Made by a program: the position numbers and the translations under genes | Shown: positions 11,792-23,393 of the stretch, in pieces | Layout: each line of letters begins with the position of its first letter | How positions within the stretch are numbered: position 1 is the first letter of the stretch | Notes under the pieces: model-generated | The model's database searches: none | Seen by the model: only the letters and a program-made list of their open reading frames with translations | Told to the model about the DNA's origin: nothing | From: Aselliscus stoliczkanus | Lineage: Eukaryota > Chordata > Mammalia > Chiroptera > Hipposideridae | DNA: 64,000 nt | Direction of reading: 5' to 3' | Assembly (NCBI GenBank): GCA_033961575.1 | Contig: CM066730.1 | Location: 157,631,523-157,695,522, forward strand

Positions 11792-12160
11792 TTTTTTTTT
11801 TTTTTTTTTTTTTTTGGATACAGTGTTTATTGTCCTCAACTAAGGGCAACCTGAGTCAGCTGGAGGCTTATGGAAGTGGAATGAGTGAGTCTTAATCAGA
11901 ACAAATGAAGCAGCCTTGTAGAGAGAAGCTGAAGAGCCATATTCCGTTTCAGAAAGCTGAGTAATCTGCATCCTGCTGGGTCAGTCTGTGGCTTTTGGCT
12001 TGAAGCAGAACAGCCCCCTGCGCTGAAGCAGAGCAGGCTTTCTCCTTCTGTGCACTCCACTTCATCAGGCGCTTAACTGCTTGGGTTTCAAACTCGGTCC
12101 CAGCTGTGCTCTCCAAGGTATGCTTATAAGCTGCACCCTGACATTTCTCACCGTGGACTT
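11792..12160 (-). pseudogene. Candidate processed pseudogene of unidentified mRNA
   Basis: A run of about 24 T at 11792-11815 is followed on + by GGATACAGTGTTTATTG. On the minus strand this is AATAAA about 12 bases before a poly(A) run, the signature of a retroposed mRNA 3' end. Upstream on the minus strand lies an open frame of about 69 codons between stops, ending QQDADYSAF, over about 11.95-12.16 kb. I cannot name the parent, and I could not find the target-site duplication that would settle it. A poly(T)-containing repeat end is the alternative. Confidence 0.4.
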
Positions 12161-12923
12161 TTCAAATAACTGGGTGCATTTGCAAATCACCCCTCTCGGA
12201 AAGGTTAAAGGGAGTGCTTGGCCTCTTAAGTTCAGGTAAGCAGACCTCGAACAGAGTTATTTGCCCAGGATGGTCAAGGCAGAAGCAAAAGTTTTCTGGC
12301 CTTTCCATGGAGACGTTCGCTGTCAAGCATACTCCCCTTCCCTTTCCCAAGCTGTTTGGATTGAGCTGTTTCACCTCCACTCTTTCATCTTCACATGGGG
12401 GTTGCTGCCTTGGCAGCATGGCTGCCTCTGTCAATGGGGAGGAGAAGTAAAGGGTGAAGGCCCTTTGTATTGATATGTTTTCAGGAGTTTTCCTGTGTGC
12501 TGAGAGATTGATTGATTAGTGTGTGAGAGGGACAGACAGGCAGACACACACCGAAACACACTTGGATATCATTATGCACTGCCCAGAGTTAATGTCACTT
12601 TTGAAGCAGCAGAGAAATACTGGCATTTTATAAATGAGGATAAGGAAAGACCAGTTTGTTTGGAGAGAATCTGTACTAGATAATTTGGTAGTCAGGAATA
12701 TTGACCATTTTGCCCAATTTATATTTCTCTTAGTAGAATGTGTGAATTACAGTTAACCTGAAAATGGAGCAATAAGTGAAAGACATAAGTACATGTCATA
12801 AAAATGAAGTCTATTAAAAGCCACACATCTGCAGTAAATAAGCCAAACAACACCAAATTATCTGAATGTCAGGGCTGCTTTATATTGATGACGTAAACGA
12901 GATGACACATTTCTAACATTTGT
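12161..12923. other. Intronic sequence without recognised features
   Basis: Both strands have short open frames (12162-12434 minus, 12214-12450 plus), but neither resembles a known protein. No repeat is recognised. Confidence 0.45.
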
Positions 12924-12939
12924 GATCCTGGGTTCTTTA

Positions 12940-13067
12940 GTGTCTTCTGTTGGTTTGTTTTTTGTTTTTTTTGAGGGCAGTGTCACTGGCCTGCATATGT
13001 GGGACCCGAACCGGGGCCGCTGGCTTCCTAAGCCAGCGCTTAACCACCGTGCCAGTCGGCTGGCCCA
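12940..13067 (-). repeat. Head-only tRNA SINE
   Basis: Reversed head with A-rich tail. The imperfect 16-bp flanks GATCCTGGGTTCTTTA (12924-12939) and GATCCCAGGTTCTTTA (13068-13083) are an ageing target duplication. Confidence 0.92.
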
Positions 13068-13083
13068 GATCCCAGGTTCTTTA

Positions 13084-15207
13084 TATGTGTCGTCTTACAT
13101 TTGATGCCTTAAAATATGCTCACCAAATTTTAATACCTTCTCTAGGATGCTTAATACAAATCACGTAAGGATCATTAATATCTAGGTATTATGCACATAC
13201 TATAGATACCTAACATTCAGGTCAGCACACATTGTCCCCAGATCAATAAAACCCGGTTCCTGCTATCAGAGTTCACACTGTGGAGGCAGAGATAGATATG
13301 AAAACATAAAGTCCCAGGATGCGCTGTGGGAGCACAGAGTGGGGCAGGGAAGAGCTGAGCCCTGCTCTGTAGCAGGCTGGTACACAGGTGACGTTCTCAT
13401 CTCTTTGAACTTCCTTCTCCCGGTTTCATTTGAAGTGGTTTTTAACCCCCAGAGCTCTTTGCACGGTTTATCTCGGAGGGGTGGAGGCAAGGGTTTGTAC
13501 AGCCCTGTAAAGCCTAGAGAATAAGAGCCCTAAGAAAATTATTTTTGTGCAGATACAGATTGGCTTTGATTTCATTTAAATGAACTGGCTCTCAAAAATT
13601 CTAAGAATACTAACTACTCACAGTTTCGCTTTCATTTACACACAGATGAGAAAGCATCTGTAGCTCTGCATTTTATTTGCTATAAGCAAAAAGTGGCTTG
13701 AGATATTTAAGTATGCGAAGCTCGGTTGTATTGAGTCCTCACATGTCCTAGTTCAGCCCACTGCAGGTTTTTCTTCTCTTTCTTTTTTTTTTTTTTTTAA
13801 TGACACTTACATAATACTCCAAAAAGAGAGATGTTTAATAGATAAATTGACAAACTTTTCTTCTATTGGTCACATCTGCTGAAATAACACTTCGTGGTTT
13901 GCTATATGATTTCTTTACTTCCTCCCAAGCTTACTGCTATTTTATTTAACTTACATATCTCTGCCGCAGCCCTCTAAATGGTTTTCTCTTTATAAACAAC
14001 AAAACCAGCCAGCAAAAAAACCCAAAAAAAACCTTCCCCCAAAAAACAAAACCGTGCTGTGATTCAGGGTTCACTGTGTGGGTTTCAAAAGAAGGTGGGT
14101 ATGATTGTGGTGAATGCAAATAGTTTATTAGACCTGCAGTCAAAAACAACAATCAAGTGCAGGTTCATAACAATGACATCTACCGTGGGCTACACAGGAA
14201 ACTGCCAGATTCATGACATCACATCTAGGTGGTTTTCTCTGCAGAAAAAAAATGTCTTTTTAGAACCATTATTGTCTGTATAGGCTAGAGTTTATCTGTT
14301 CTTATTCGATCCCTGTGAATTTTGAAGCACAAAGACAGTGTTACATAGAGAGGTGTGGGTTCCTTCACGCTGTGGCTTGGAGGCGTGCTCTGCTTGCTGA
14401 CAGCATTCTCCAGAGTCTTTTAGTCATAAGGTGGTGGGAGAAAAGGCGAAGCAGGAGAGTCTGAGTACATCATAGGCAGCAATGTAACCCCCTAGTTACA
14501 GATATTTACTTTTTTAAAAGTACATGGTTAAGTCATTTGCCTTCAGTCTGCCTTTAAATGTTATAAAGCCCTTGATGACTGGATCATTTCTGAGCAGGCG
14601 ACTTTATGGAGAGCTATTTTTAGCTACACCAGTGTTTCGATTAAAACTCTCACTTATAACTTGGTGTAAAAATGGCTTTAGACTAAACCTTAACAGATAG
14701 GTCTTTTTAAGTTTAGTAGCTGCCGTATCTAATTAATGCAAACTTCTGGTTAGTAAGTATCGGAAGCTCACTGCATTAGGATGGTTTCCATCTTTTCACC
14801 TGCGTGACTAGAACTTTGTGTGTTTTGTTTTTTCCCCCCTCATCATTACTCAGGAGATGGGCAAGTGAGTGGCTCCAGATGTCATCAGTGATGGATGGCT
14901 CTTTGCTTAGGTGAACTGGGAAGCTGTTCTCACCGTCGGCTTTGTTCAGAAAGTTCCATGATGAAAGCCCATCTTGCTTTTGAGTGAAGTGGAGTGGTCT
15001 GAAATAGATAGCTCAGGGAACTAAAATTTGGTTGGTCCTTCCCTGAGGAAAGATTGCTGTGAGATTTGAAAGGATTTTTCAGTTTAGTGTTTAGGCAGGA
15101 AAGGCTGTTTCCTAGCTGGTTATGTTAGATTCAGTTATCTCCTCTTAATCCATTGGCCTTTCTTCAGTTTCTCCCTTTGTAGGTGTCTCATCACACCTCC
15201 CATCCAG
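13084..15207. other. 2.1-kb block of single-copy-looking intron
   Basis: No mobile element or exon is recognised here except a T-rich tract at 13785-13799. It is one of the longest repeat-poor stretches in the window, so it is a reasonable place to look for conserved non-coding elements. Confidence 0.45.
14614..14623 (+). promoter_or_regulatory. Perfect MEF2-type motif (CTATTTTTAG)
   Basis: The ten bases match the MEF2 consensus YTAWWWWTAR exactly and lie in the repeat-poor block. A ten-base match alone is weak evidence of function. Confidence 0.2.
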
Positions 15208-15225
15208 TGTTCTCCCCAATTTATT

Positions 15226-15337
15226 TATTTATTTTTATTTTTTGAGGGCAGTGTCACTGGCCCTCATATGCGGGATCCGAACCAGGGCCGCTGGTGTCCC
15301 AAGCCAGCTCTTAACCACCGCACCACTCGGCCTGCCC
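15226..15337 (-). repeat. Head-only tRNA SINE
   Basis: Reversed head ending CACTCGGCCTGCCC. The direct repeat TGTTCTCCCCAATTTA is at 15208-15223 and 15338-15353. Confidence 0.93.
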
Positions 15338-15579
15338 TGTTCTCCCCAATTTAATTCAAAAAGCTCTTTCTAATTTCTTAGTGAACAGGGAACTTTGCTC
15401 TTCTCCCCTGCCCCTCCCTCCTTTTATCCAAGGAAATTAATTAATTAACATTAAGGATCTGACTCAAATGACTAAAACTCAAGTAATTCCATATTGGAAC
15501 TGACATCTTTTGCTAGATTTTGTTAGTTTAAAAGAATAAATTTATTTAAATATTGGTTAGACTCTTAAAATTAACAAAT

Positions 15580-15790
15580 AGTTCTTTGACTGCCTACTAT
15601 GTGCCAAATAAAGAGATACAAGATATAACCCCAGCACTTGAAGAGGGAAGAGTGTGTGAGGTAGACAGACAGATATGATCCAGTGAGAGAAATATTATGA
15701 TAGAGGTATATGTAAAGTATGCAGAAGAGAGGAATCTTGGGAAGACTTTCTGGAAGAAGTGGTACCTGAACGGAAATGAAGTGTAATAAC
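15580..15790 (-). repeat. L2 3' fragment (antisense)
   Basis: Reads as reversed L2: TGACTGCCTACTATGTGCCA near its start, and GGGAAGACTTTCTGGAAGAA towards its end. Confidence 0.7.
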
Positions 15791-15819
15791 GACAACAAAA
15801 AGTAATATTTTTTGTTAAT

Positions 15820-16040
15820 TTTTGCAGCCAATATTTACTGAGCTTTTACTACTTGCCAGGCACTGTGTTAAATGCTTTGCATAGCCCGTCTCCTTTAATT
15901 TCTATAATAATGCTGTGAGTTACGTACTGTTATCATTGTTCCTATTTTTTTTTTCACATGAAGAAACCAGGATATTTGACCCGAGATTTTACAGCTAGTG
16001 AAGTGACTGGATTGACATTCAACTCCAGGTAGTCTTATTT
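15820..16040 (+). repeat. MIR relic (sense)
   Basis: Contains TATTTACTGAGCTTTTACTA, TGCCAGGCACTGTGTTAAAT and the downstream AGCTAGTGAAGTGACTGGAT block of MIR. Confidence 0.85.
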
Positions 16041-18359
16041 TAGGGGCTGAAAGCTTAACCAGACTGTGGGCTGGGGGCCAGAAGATGGAGTGAGATGGAA
16101 TAAGGGTATTGATCTTCATATGGGATTTTTCTTTTGAAAGCAAATTTTTAAACTCAGTTTTCTGAGGGTTCTTTATGAACCTCACCTTGGAGACTGGATG
16201 TGTTTTCTCATCAAACCAAGATTTAATAAGGGTTGTTTTCATAGTTCCTTTAACCTGGAAAATATAGCTATTCTGCCCTAATAATTAGGTAGATTAAAAG
16301 AACAGTTTCCCCTCTTGCCCGTAAACATTGTGCTCTTCTAAAGAGATGTTATGGTACTATTTTTCTCTTTAACAGTTTGCCACAGTCCAGTAACTTAGAT
16401 GCTTCTTCAGCTACAGTCTTATCGGAGAGAACTTCCTCTTCTGAGTATTAACTGGAGAAGTGCTATAAAACTCGGGTTTTGTGATCAAGTCATTGGAAGC
16501 TTGTTTTCCCATCTTACAGACAAGAGTTAAAGTGAATAGTGGCTAAGAGGTATCTGTAGGCTCCTAGTTGCATGGGGTGTTTGTCTTTGATCAGAATGGT
16601 CTGGGAAAAATAAGAACATTACAGTCCTGGGAAAGGTGTCCGAATATGGTTGCAAAACCTACTGATTTTTGTTTAGCTGTTAACTTAGTTTCAGCAAATC
16701 ACCTACACCATAACATTTCACAAACTGTGCTCTGGACAAAGCTAGGCACATAGCAAAGGCAATGAGCAGTAATTATTCTCTTTTCGAAGGACCGCTTTGT
16801 GATGCTGCTGCCACCTATCAATCTAGCCAGTGTGCAGTTGAAGGGAAAAGTGCTGGCCCGTTTGAAAAGGAGAGAGGGCAATGGTTATTACCCTGACTTT
16901 TTCCAAACGTCATAATACCTGATTGTGCCCTTCAAAGGATTTCTTTACCTCCTCTGCCTGGCTTTCTGAATATGCTAACCTCCGCATGAGAGAACTGGTG
17001 TGGAGCCTAAAGTGGAACCATTTTTGTATGTGTTTATTAGTGGGTGTGCGGGTGACAGACATGCTGATAATCAAAAGGAAGGTGAAGGGTGCCCCTGGGG
17101 TGCTTTGTTTTTGCACAGTTCCTGTGAATTGTTTTGGGGATTGATAATATGCCCGCTTGTCTCATTTTCATGTGGTAGCCATCTTGCTGAGACCCACTGC
17201 TTCTGAGAGTGCACATGTTTTATGGTAGCTACAGGAAGACGGATGGTGTGGATCCATAGCGCAGTCGCTGACTTCATCAAATTTAAGACTTCTGCCTACT
17301 GTTTGATAACAGTTCATTATACTTATAATGATCAAAGGAAAGCTTTGAATGGATTCTTGACCATATTATAAAATTGTGAGATTTCAAGAACAAAATTTTA
17401 GTTTCAATGAATGTTAAAAGTGAGTGCCTATAAAATGTCCTAATCATGTATTATTTCCCAGAGAAACTTGGTTCCCCTTGCTGCCATTCCCTCCCTCCCC
17501 GCCCCTCCTTTGCCCCCTCAGTAAAAGAATTTACCAACTGCTCTTTTTTTAAAAAATAATACTGGTGGGGCATTCTCTCTACTCTCATTCCCACCATCTC
17601 AGCCCTTCCATTGGGGTGCAATTTGATGAATTTGGTTAAAGTGTGAATTCTTAATGACCTTAACAATATGGCTCCTAAGATAGGAGGATTCTGTCTCTCT
17701 GTTTCCCTCTTGGTTTCCAATTTAGCCGGAGAAGTCAAGCTTGTTACCTGAGATATAAGAATGCCAGAGGCAACAGCACTGTCTCTAAATAATTCCAGTG
17801 TTTTTCACAGCTTTCTAAAAGTATGTGGTGAATTTCCTTCTGGCAATAATCCATATGTGCTATAGATGTTTCTACTCTGCTGCTTGGAATTATGAAACCT
17901 GGTCTAGAGTTTGTGCCAGATTTATTAGAACTCTGTCTGCGAGGTGGTAATGATAAGTAAGCATTGCTAGTTCCAGAGCCTCCTGTTTTGGGGATCCTCT
18001 AGGTAATACGCATGGGAGTCCTATATTCTCTGCTTTGCCATGGTTTTAGAAAGAAAGGGATTGGTTCTGTCCCCTGTTGTCATCCTCGGTAAGCTTTCTG
18101 CATGCTCCTACCAACAGTGAGTTTCAGGCTTTCCCAAAGGGTTTTTAGGCTAAGCTCCCACCAACTGTAAGCCCTTTTTGTAAGGATTTAATACTGCTTT
18201 GCTTATGCCCTGGGAGCAGAGCCAGGCTCTGGTGGCGTGGGCGGGGAGAGGAACTGATCTAAACCAGGAGCTTAGTTTCATCTTACCTTTTATCCACGTT
18301 ACATCTAGAATCCAATATTGACTCCACGAATGAGTCCCTGCTTCCTGCTCTGGTGAACT
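16041..18359. other. 2.3 kb of single-copy-looking intron
   Basis: No exon, named repeat or RNA gene is seen on either strand. The open frames are short and lack similarity to anything I know. Confidence 0.45.
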
Positions 18360-18500
18360 CCCTTTCTTGAGAGTAACAACAATGAAAACAATGAAAATTG
18401 AATCTTGGAAAGGTTAAATTACTTTTCAAAGGTTAAATTACTAGTAAATGATGGCTCTAGAGCTGAAACTAGGACCCGTGTCTTCCAAGCATTTGAGATG
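18360..18500 (+). repeat. MIR fragment (sense)
   Basis: GGTTAAATTACTTTTCAAAG, then GTAAATGATGGCTCTAGAGC and GAAACTAGGACCCGTGTCTT, follow the MIR 3' half. Confidence 0.6.
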
Positions 18501-19260
18501 GTTAACCATCCTTTAACCATCTAAGAGGAAGAGCTGATCCAATGGATGGGTGAAAAAGAACTGTTTCCCCCCCGTATTTTTATTATTGAACACATAATGG
18601 AGGAACATTAAATAACATCTAATAAAATAAAAATGTCTGTCAAACTCCCACTAACTAAACATGTGAGCCAAGAGATCAGAGTGCCTCCTTCTCTTACTGG
18701 GAATTATTTTCCCAATTAGCTGTAGCCAGCTAATCTCCCCAGAACTCACATTGCTTTTACCCCTGGTCACTAAGTGCTTCTGACATTCTGTCTTCTCTCA
18801 GGCCCCATTCCCTTAAGCTAAGACAAAGGATCAAATTGTCAGATAAGATTCACATGAATCAGAGATCTTACCCATGACTAAACTTGAGTAATAATTCTAA
18901 GACGACAGCAGTCAAGAGGCACAAGTGCAGCCGAGTCTGGAACATCCTGTATGAACCCAGGTGGTTCTTTCTCTCATTGAACATAATCTCTCAGCCAGAG
19001 TAATGGATGAGATCTCTAACTGAGGCCTCCAGATCAACTCATAAAGCAGGGAACTTGGCAGTTAGGAAACCTTTCTCTTTTATACTACCGGATAGTTGTA
19101 TAGCTTATGTGACATTTTTCAGGGGGCCATGGAAACCAAAGAAGGCCTTTGTGGACAAACCAATTTTGTATTTCCCCCACCCCCCATGCTTTTTTCACCT
19201 CCTCTTTCAAAGATTTGGGTTTAATCACAGCTACTAGCAACAACCAGGGAATTGGAAACT
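18501..19260. other. Intronic sequence without recognised features
   Basis: Nothing I can name is visible. Confidence 0.45.
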
Positions 19261-19620
19261 TTTTTTTTTTGGGAGGGGGGTGGCGTCGTCATAGAATAGG
19301 TGTTTTGGGCCTGCCAAGTGGCGCGGTGGTTAAGCGCTGGCTTGGGAAGCCAGCGGCCCCGGTTTGGGTCCCACATATGAGAGCCAGTGACACTGCCCTC
19401 AAAAAAAAAAAAAAAAAAAAAAAGAATAGGCATTTATTACCAGAGCATCAGTGGTCTGAGAAGGCAGCGGCTTAACACCTCCAAAAACGGCCTTCACATT
19501 CTCAGACCAGCTGGGGGTATTTAAGGGAAAATCAGGACATTCTTCTAGAGACTGCATGATGGTCCTGGTGGTCTGTTTTCCTTTCATGGTGCCTCCCTCT
19601 GTCATCCCTCTGTCATTGTA
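19261..19620 (-). pseudogene. Possible decayed retrocopy, interrupted by SINEs
   Basis: A T12 run at 19260-19272 and TTTATT at 19433 give AATAAA plus poly(A) on the minus strand, separated by about 30 bases once the SINE at 19307-19422 is set aside. Upstream minus-strand frames look protein-like (ending LPSQTTDALVINA; a further piece at about 19735-19847 includes ITEDVLPMEF). The parent is not identified and no target duplication is certain, so this is a weak call. Confidence 0.3.
19307..19422 (+). repeat. Head-only tRNA SINE with about 22 A tail
   Basis: GGGCCTGCCAAGTGGCGCGG head and CACTGCCCTC followed by A tail. Flanks AGAATAGGTGTTT (19293) and AGAATAGGCATTT (19423) differ by two bases. 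Confidence 0.93.
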
Positions 19621-19628
19621 TTTCGAGA

Positions 19629-19728
19629 ATTAGAATTTTTTTTTTTTTTTAAAGATTTTACTGGGGAATTGGGGTAGGGGAACAGCGTTGGGAAATCAGG
19701 GAAGGGGAATAGACAGGTTGCTGTCCAT
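19629..19728 (-). repeat. 5'-truncated composite SINE (tail third only)
   Basis: The T-rich start, AAAGATTTTACTGGGGAATT and GACAGGTTGCTGTCC are present, but the body and head are missing. Confidence 0.85.
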
Positions 19729-20460
19729 TGACCATTTTCCCTAACTCTGTTCCCCCGAAATTCCATTGGTAAGACATCTTCTGTGATTTGCCTCAAAACA
19801 TTCACTATTTTATACCAAAGATGGATAGGCAGCAATCCTGTCATCATTTCCTCATCATATCTTTTTCATCCTCTCCTTTTTTCTTGTTATGAAGTGCCTT
19901 AACCATTTTGATTTGTGTGAGTCTGATTTGACATTCCTGTGCTTTTCAACTCACTCGCACTTATCACCCCTCCCTTCCCAACTTTTTAACTGTGACAAGA
20001 ATCCATTGAGTTACTCAACGCTGTCTGTACTCAGACTTGTTAGCTAAGATGTGAGTGATGGGGAATGTTCTGAGACCTGGCTTTTCCTTAGAGAAAGACA
20101 CTGTTTTCCCTCTAGCCTGCAGGCAATGGTTGCTCATTCTCCCATATTCCATGTACTCTGAATTTGGAGGTGGAGCTGATGTTCTTATTACTCCTCACTG
20201 TCATTTCTTGAACATCACTCCTCCACTTTCATGTAAGAACTTCTGCTCTTTGAGATTTATGCCACTTCCTACCACTAATCATTACTCATCTATTAATTGT
20301 CATTCACCCTCCTCATGTATTGTGGCAAATGAGCCTCATCACCTTTTAAAGTCCTGTCATCAGCCTGGATGTCTTCAGTACGACCTACAGATACCTGGCC
20401 ATCTGGTTTCCTGACTGTTCATTCATGCATACTTCATGCATATGCATACATGCGCTTATT
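19729..20460. other. Intronic sequence, possibly including diverged L2 (sense)
   Basis: Phrases near 20340-20440 are L2-like but too diverged for a firm call. The 119-codon frame at 20055-20414 has no recognisable domain. Confidence 0.35.
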
Positions 20461-20469
20461 GTGCCTTAA

Positions 20470-21050
20470 TTCAAAAAGATTTTTTGAGCACCTACAGTGT
20501 AAGGTGCCAAGTCCCATGCTAGAATTGGAGGCACAGTAGTGAGAGTTAAAAACAAATAAACAAACAAACAAACAAAAACCAGACATGGTCCTGCCATCCT
20601 GGAGCTTACAGGGTAGTGGGGGAGAAAGATGTTGAGCAAATGATCATACAAAGAAATGTAACTTTATAATTGTGTTATAATTGCTTTGAAGAAAGGGGCA
20701 ACAGGGCCCACAGAGCATAGAGAGAGACCTGACTTAGCATGGAGATTTCTCTGAGGAAATGATGGTTGAACTGAGACCTCTTCTGAGGAGTTAACTGGAT
20801 AAAGAAGAGAGGCAAAAGTGTTCCAGATAGAGGGGGCAGCATGTGCAAAGCCCATGCAGATGAGGGAGCATGGTCCAATTAAAGAACGAAAGAAGGCTGG
20901 TGGGTTGGAAGGTAGTGAGGGAAGGAAAGCATCTTACAAGATGGGGCCAGAAAGGCAGGCAGGGTCTGGATCATCCAGGATCTCTGTAGGTCACGTTAAG
21001 GATTTGGGCCTTCATTCAAATAACCCTGGGAAGCCTTAAAAATCTTCTTT
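20470..21050 (-). repeat. L2 relic (antisense)
   Basis: Reversed L2 3' region: CCAGACATGGTCCTGCCATC, then GGAGCTTACAGGGTAGTGGG, CAGCATGTGCAAAGCCCATG and GGCCTTCATTCAAATAACCC. An (AAAC)n stretch sits at 20549-20577. Confidence 0.8.
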
Positions 21051-21060
21051 ATTTACGTTT

Positions 21061-21912
21061 TTAAAATTTATTTTTTGAAATAGAATACTGCATGTGCATT
21101 GTACAAATTCTAAAGGTATAAAAGGATACTCTTGAACAAACAAGTCTCTCGTTGTAGTCTCCCAGCTTCCTAGTTTTTCTCCTAAAGACAGCCATGCCAA
21201 TTTCTTGAATTTCTTCCAAAAATAATCTATGCATAATATACATAAACATTATATTCCTTTTTTTTCCCCCAACACAGATTGTAGCATACTTTACGCACTG
21301 CTCTGTACCTTCCTTTTCAACATAATGTATCCTGGATAGCATTGCATATTAGGACTATATAGATTGGCCCTATTCATCCCAATACCTGCATTGATCTTCC
21401 TTAATTTACTTAACCAGTTCTCTACTGATGGACATATAAGCCATTTCCAATTTTTTTTTTTAATTTCAAACAACATACAGTGAGTTTTTTTTTTTTTTTA
21501 AAGATTTTGGGGAATTGCGGGAGGGGAACAGCATTGGGGAATCGGGGAAGGGGAACAGACAAGTTGCTGTCTTTTTGTTCTTCAGTGTAGTTGCGGAGGA
21601 CGTTGCTTCACTGGCCCATGTTGGTATCGTCATTGAGCTCTTCCCAGATAAGACAGATCTGTTGCTGGCCTCTGGACAGCTGCTCATGGCGGCTCTTGGC
21701 AGCTCATGCCAGCTGCCAGCTGCCAGCTGCTCACGCTGGCTGCCGGCCACTCACTGTAGCCTAGGGAAGCCCACTGCAGCGGGGGCTGCAGCCTGCGCCG
21801 TCGCCGGCAACTCACAGCAGCCCAGCTCCAGGTGGAACTGTTGTTAGCTGTAGAGGGCAGTGTCACTGGCCCTCATGTGGGATCTGAACTGGGCCTCTGG
21901 CATCCCAAGCCA

Positions 21913-21945
<33 letters not shown>

Positions 21946-22130
21946 GGGGCAGTGTCACTGGCCCTCATATGTGGGACCCAAACCAGGGCCGCTGGCCTCC
22001 CAAGCCAGCGCTTAATCACCACTCCACTCGGCTGACCCTACAGTGACTATTTTTGGTATTATGTGTGATAATATATCTGTTTGATAAATTCCAAATTTAG
22101 CTACCTTTATTCTATAAAGGCTGAATTTCT
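21061..22130 (-). repeat. Old L1 3' fragment (antisense) split by SINEs
   Basis: The text CAACATAATGTATCCTGGAT, TAACCAGTTCTCTACTGATG and GGACATATAAGCCATTTCC follows the reversed end of old L1 ORF2. It resumes after the SINE pair with ATATCTGTTTGATAAATTCC. Confidence 0.75.
21484..22038 (-). repeat. Composite tRNA SINE with a second SINE inserted at its head
   Basis: A composite copy (21484-21917) stops within its head at AAGCCAGCTC and is followed by about 29 T and a complete reversed head-only copy (21918-22038). TACAGTGA flanks the pair (about 21476 and 22038), so the inner copy joined after the outer one. Confidence 0.88.
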
Positions 22131-22169
22131 TTCCTTCAAAGCACTTAGATTAGTTTGCAGTCCTGCATT

Positions 22170-22270
22170 TATTATGTCTATTTAATCTCTGTCTCCCTCA
22201 TCTAAATTACGTGCTCCATGAAAGCAATGCCTAGCATGAAACAGATGCTCAGAATGGAGGAGTGAATAAG
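22170..22270 (+). repeat. L2 3' end fragment
   Basis: ACGTGCTCCATGAAAGCAAT, then ATGCTCAGAATGGAGGAGTG, match the L2 terminal region loosely. Confidence 0.5.
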
Positions 22271-22477
22271 GAGATAAGGATAATAGCTAGGTGGGAAATA
22301 AGGGTGCCTTATTAATTAAACCTTTGAGGTTATCTTTTATACCAGACAGAAGTAATTTGAATCTCTATAAAAACCAAATCATTTGCAACTTATCAATCTT
22401 CTCTAATTTGATATCTAAATTGAGGCTCTACTCAATAGTAAATAATAAGTCAAACAGAAGTACCTTCTTTTAGAACA

Positions 22478-22705
22478 GGGGTTGGCAAACTTTCTTAAAG
22501 GGCCAGATTGTAGGTGTTTTAGATTGTGCTGATCTTAAGATAACTCTGTTGCAGCAACTTAACTTTGCCATCTAGCCCCAAAGCAGCCATAGATAATACA
22601 TAAATAAATGAGTGTGACTGTGTTCCAGTAAAACTTTATTTACAATGTAAGACAGCATCTGGAGTTGGCCGTTGGGCCATAGTTTGCTGCCTCCGGTTTA
22701 CTGAA
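22478..22705 (+). mobile_element. hAT-Charlie-type non-autonomous DNA transposon
   Basis: It opens GGGGTTGGCAAACTTTCTTA with AAGGGCCAGATTGTAGGTG, then GCAGCCATAGATAATACATA, GTTCCAGTAAAACTTTATTT, and closes TTGGGCCATAGTTTGCTGCC. This is a widespread mammalian element with inverted ends GGCAAACT/AGTTTGC. I am not sure of the exact MER name. Confidence 0.75.
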
Positions 22706-23393
22706 TCAGTAGTGATATCCCTTCTTTCATCCCTGATATTATTAATTTATGACTATTCTATTTATTTATTTATTTTTAAAGATTTTATTGGGTAATTGGG
22801 GTATGGAACAGCGGTTGGGGAATCGGGGAAGGGGAACAGACAAGTTGCTGTCCCCTTGTTCTTCAGTCCAGTTGTGGATGACGCTTCACTGACCCATGTT
22901 GGCATTGTGATCATTGCGTTCTTCCCGGGTGAGGCAGATCATTGGACGGCTGCTCATGGTAGCTTAGCCTGTGCAGTCGCCAGTGACTTCACGGCAGCCA
23001 AGCTCCAGGTCAAGCTGTTGTTCACCATCCTAGCTGTAGAGGACACAGCGTCACTGGCCCATGTGGGATCCGAACCAGGGCCCTGCTGCTCAGAGCTGGT
23101 GTCCCAAGCCAACTCCTAAGCAACGCACCACTTGGCTGGCCCATGACTATTCTCTTTTTTTTCTGTCATCTGTCTGACTAGAGCTTTATCAGTTTTATTG
23201 AACTTTCGAACAACAAGATTTTGGTTTTGTTGATTTTTCTCTACTGTTTTTTGTTTTCTGTTTCATTAGTTATTTAAAAACTTTTTTTTTTTTTTTTTTA
23301 GTTATTCTTATTTTTATCTTTTCTCTATTTATTTTGGGTATAATTTACTCTTCCCTTTCTAGCTTTTATAATGAAAGCATGGATCATTGATTT
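22706..23393 (-). repeat. L1 ORF2 fragment (antisense), left half of an interrupted copy
   Basis: Phrases such as GAGCTTTATCAGTTTTATTG and TTTTGTTGATTTTTCTCTAC are reversed L1M ORF2. The copy is interrupted by the SINE at 22760-23142 and by the retropseudogene at 23394-26555, and resumes at 26556. Confidence 0.85.
22760..23142 (-). repeat. Composite tRNA SINE, shorter-body variant
   Basis: Tail, body and head blocks are present, but the middle repeats of the body are missing (about 380 bp). ATGACTATTCT is duplicated at 22749-22759 and 23143-23153. Confidence 0.92.
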
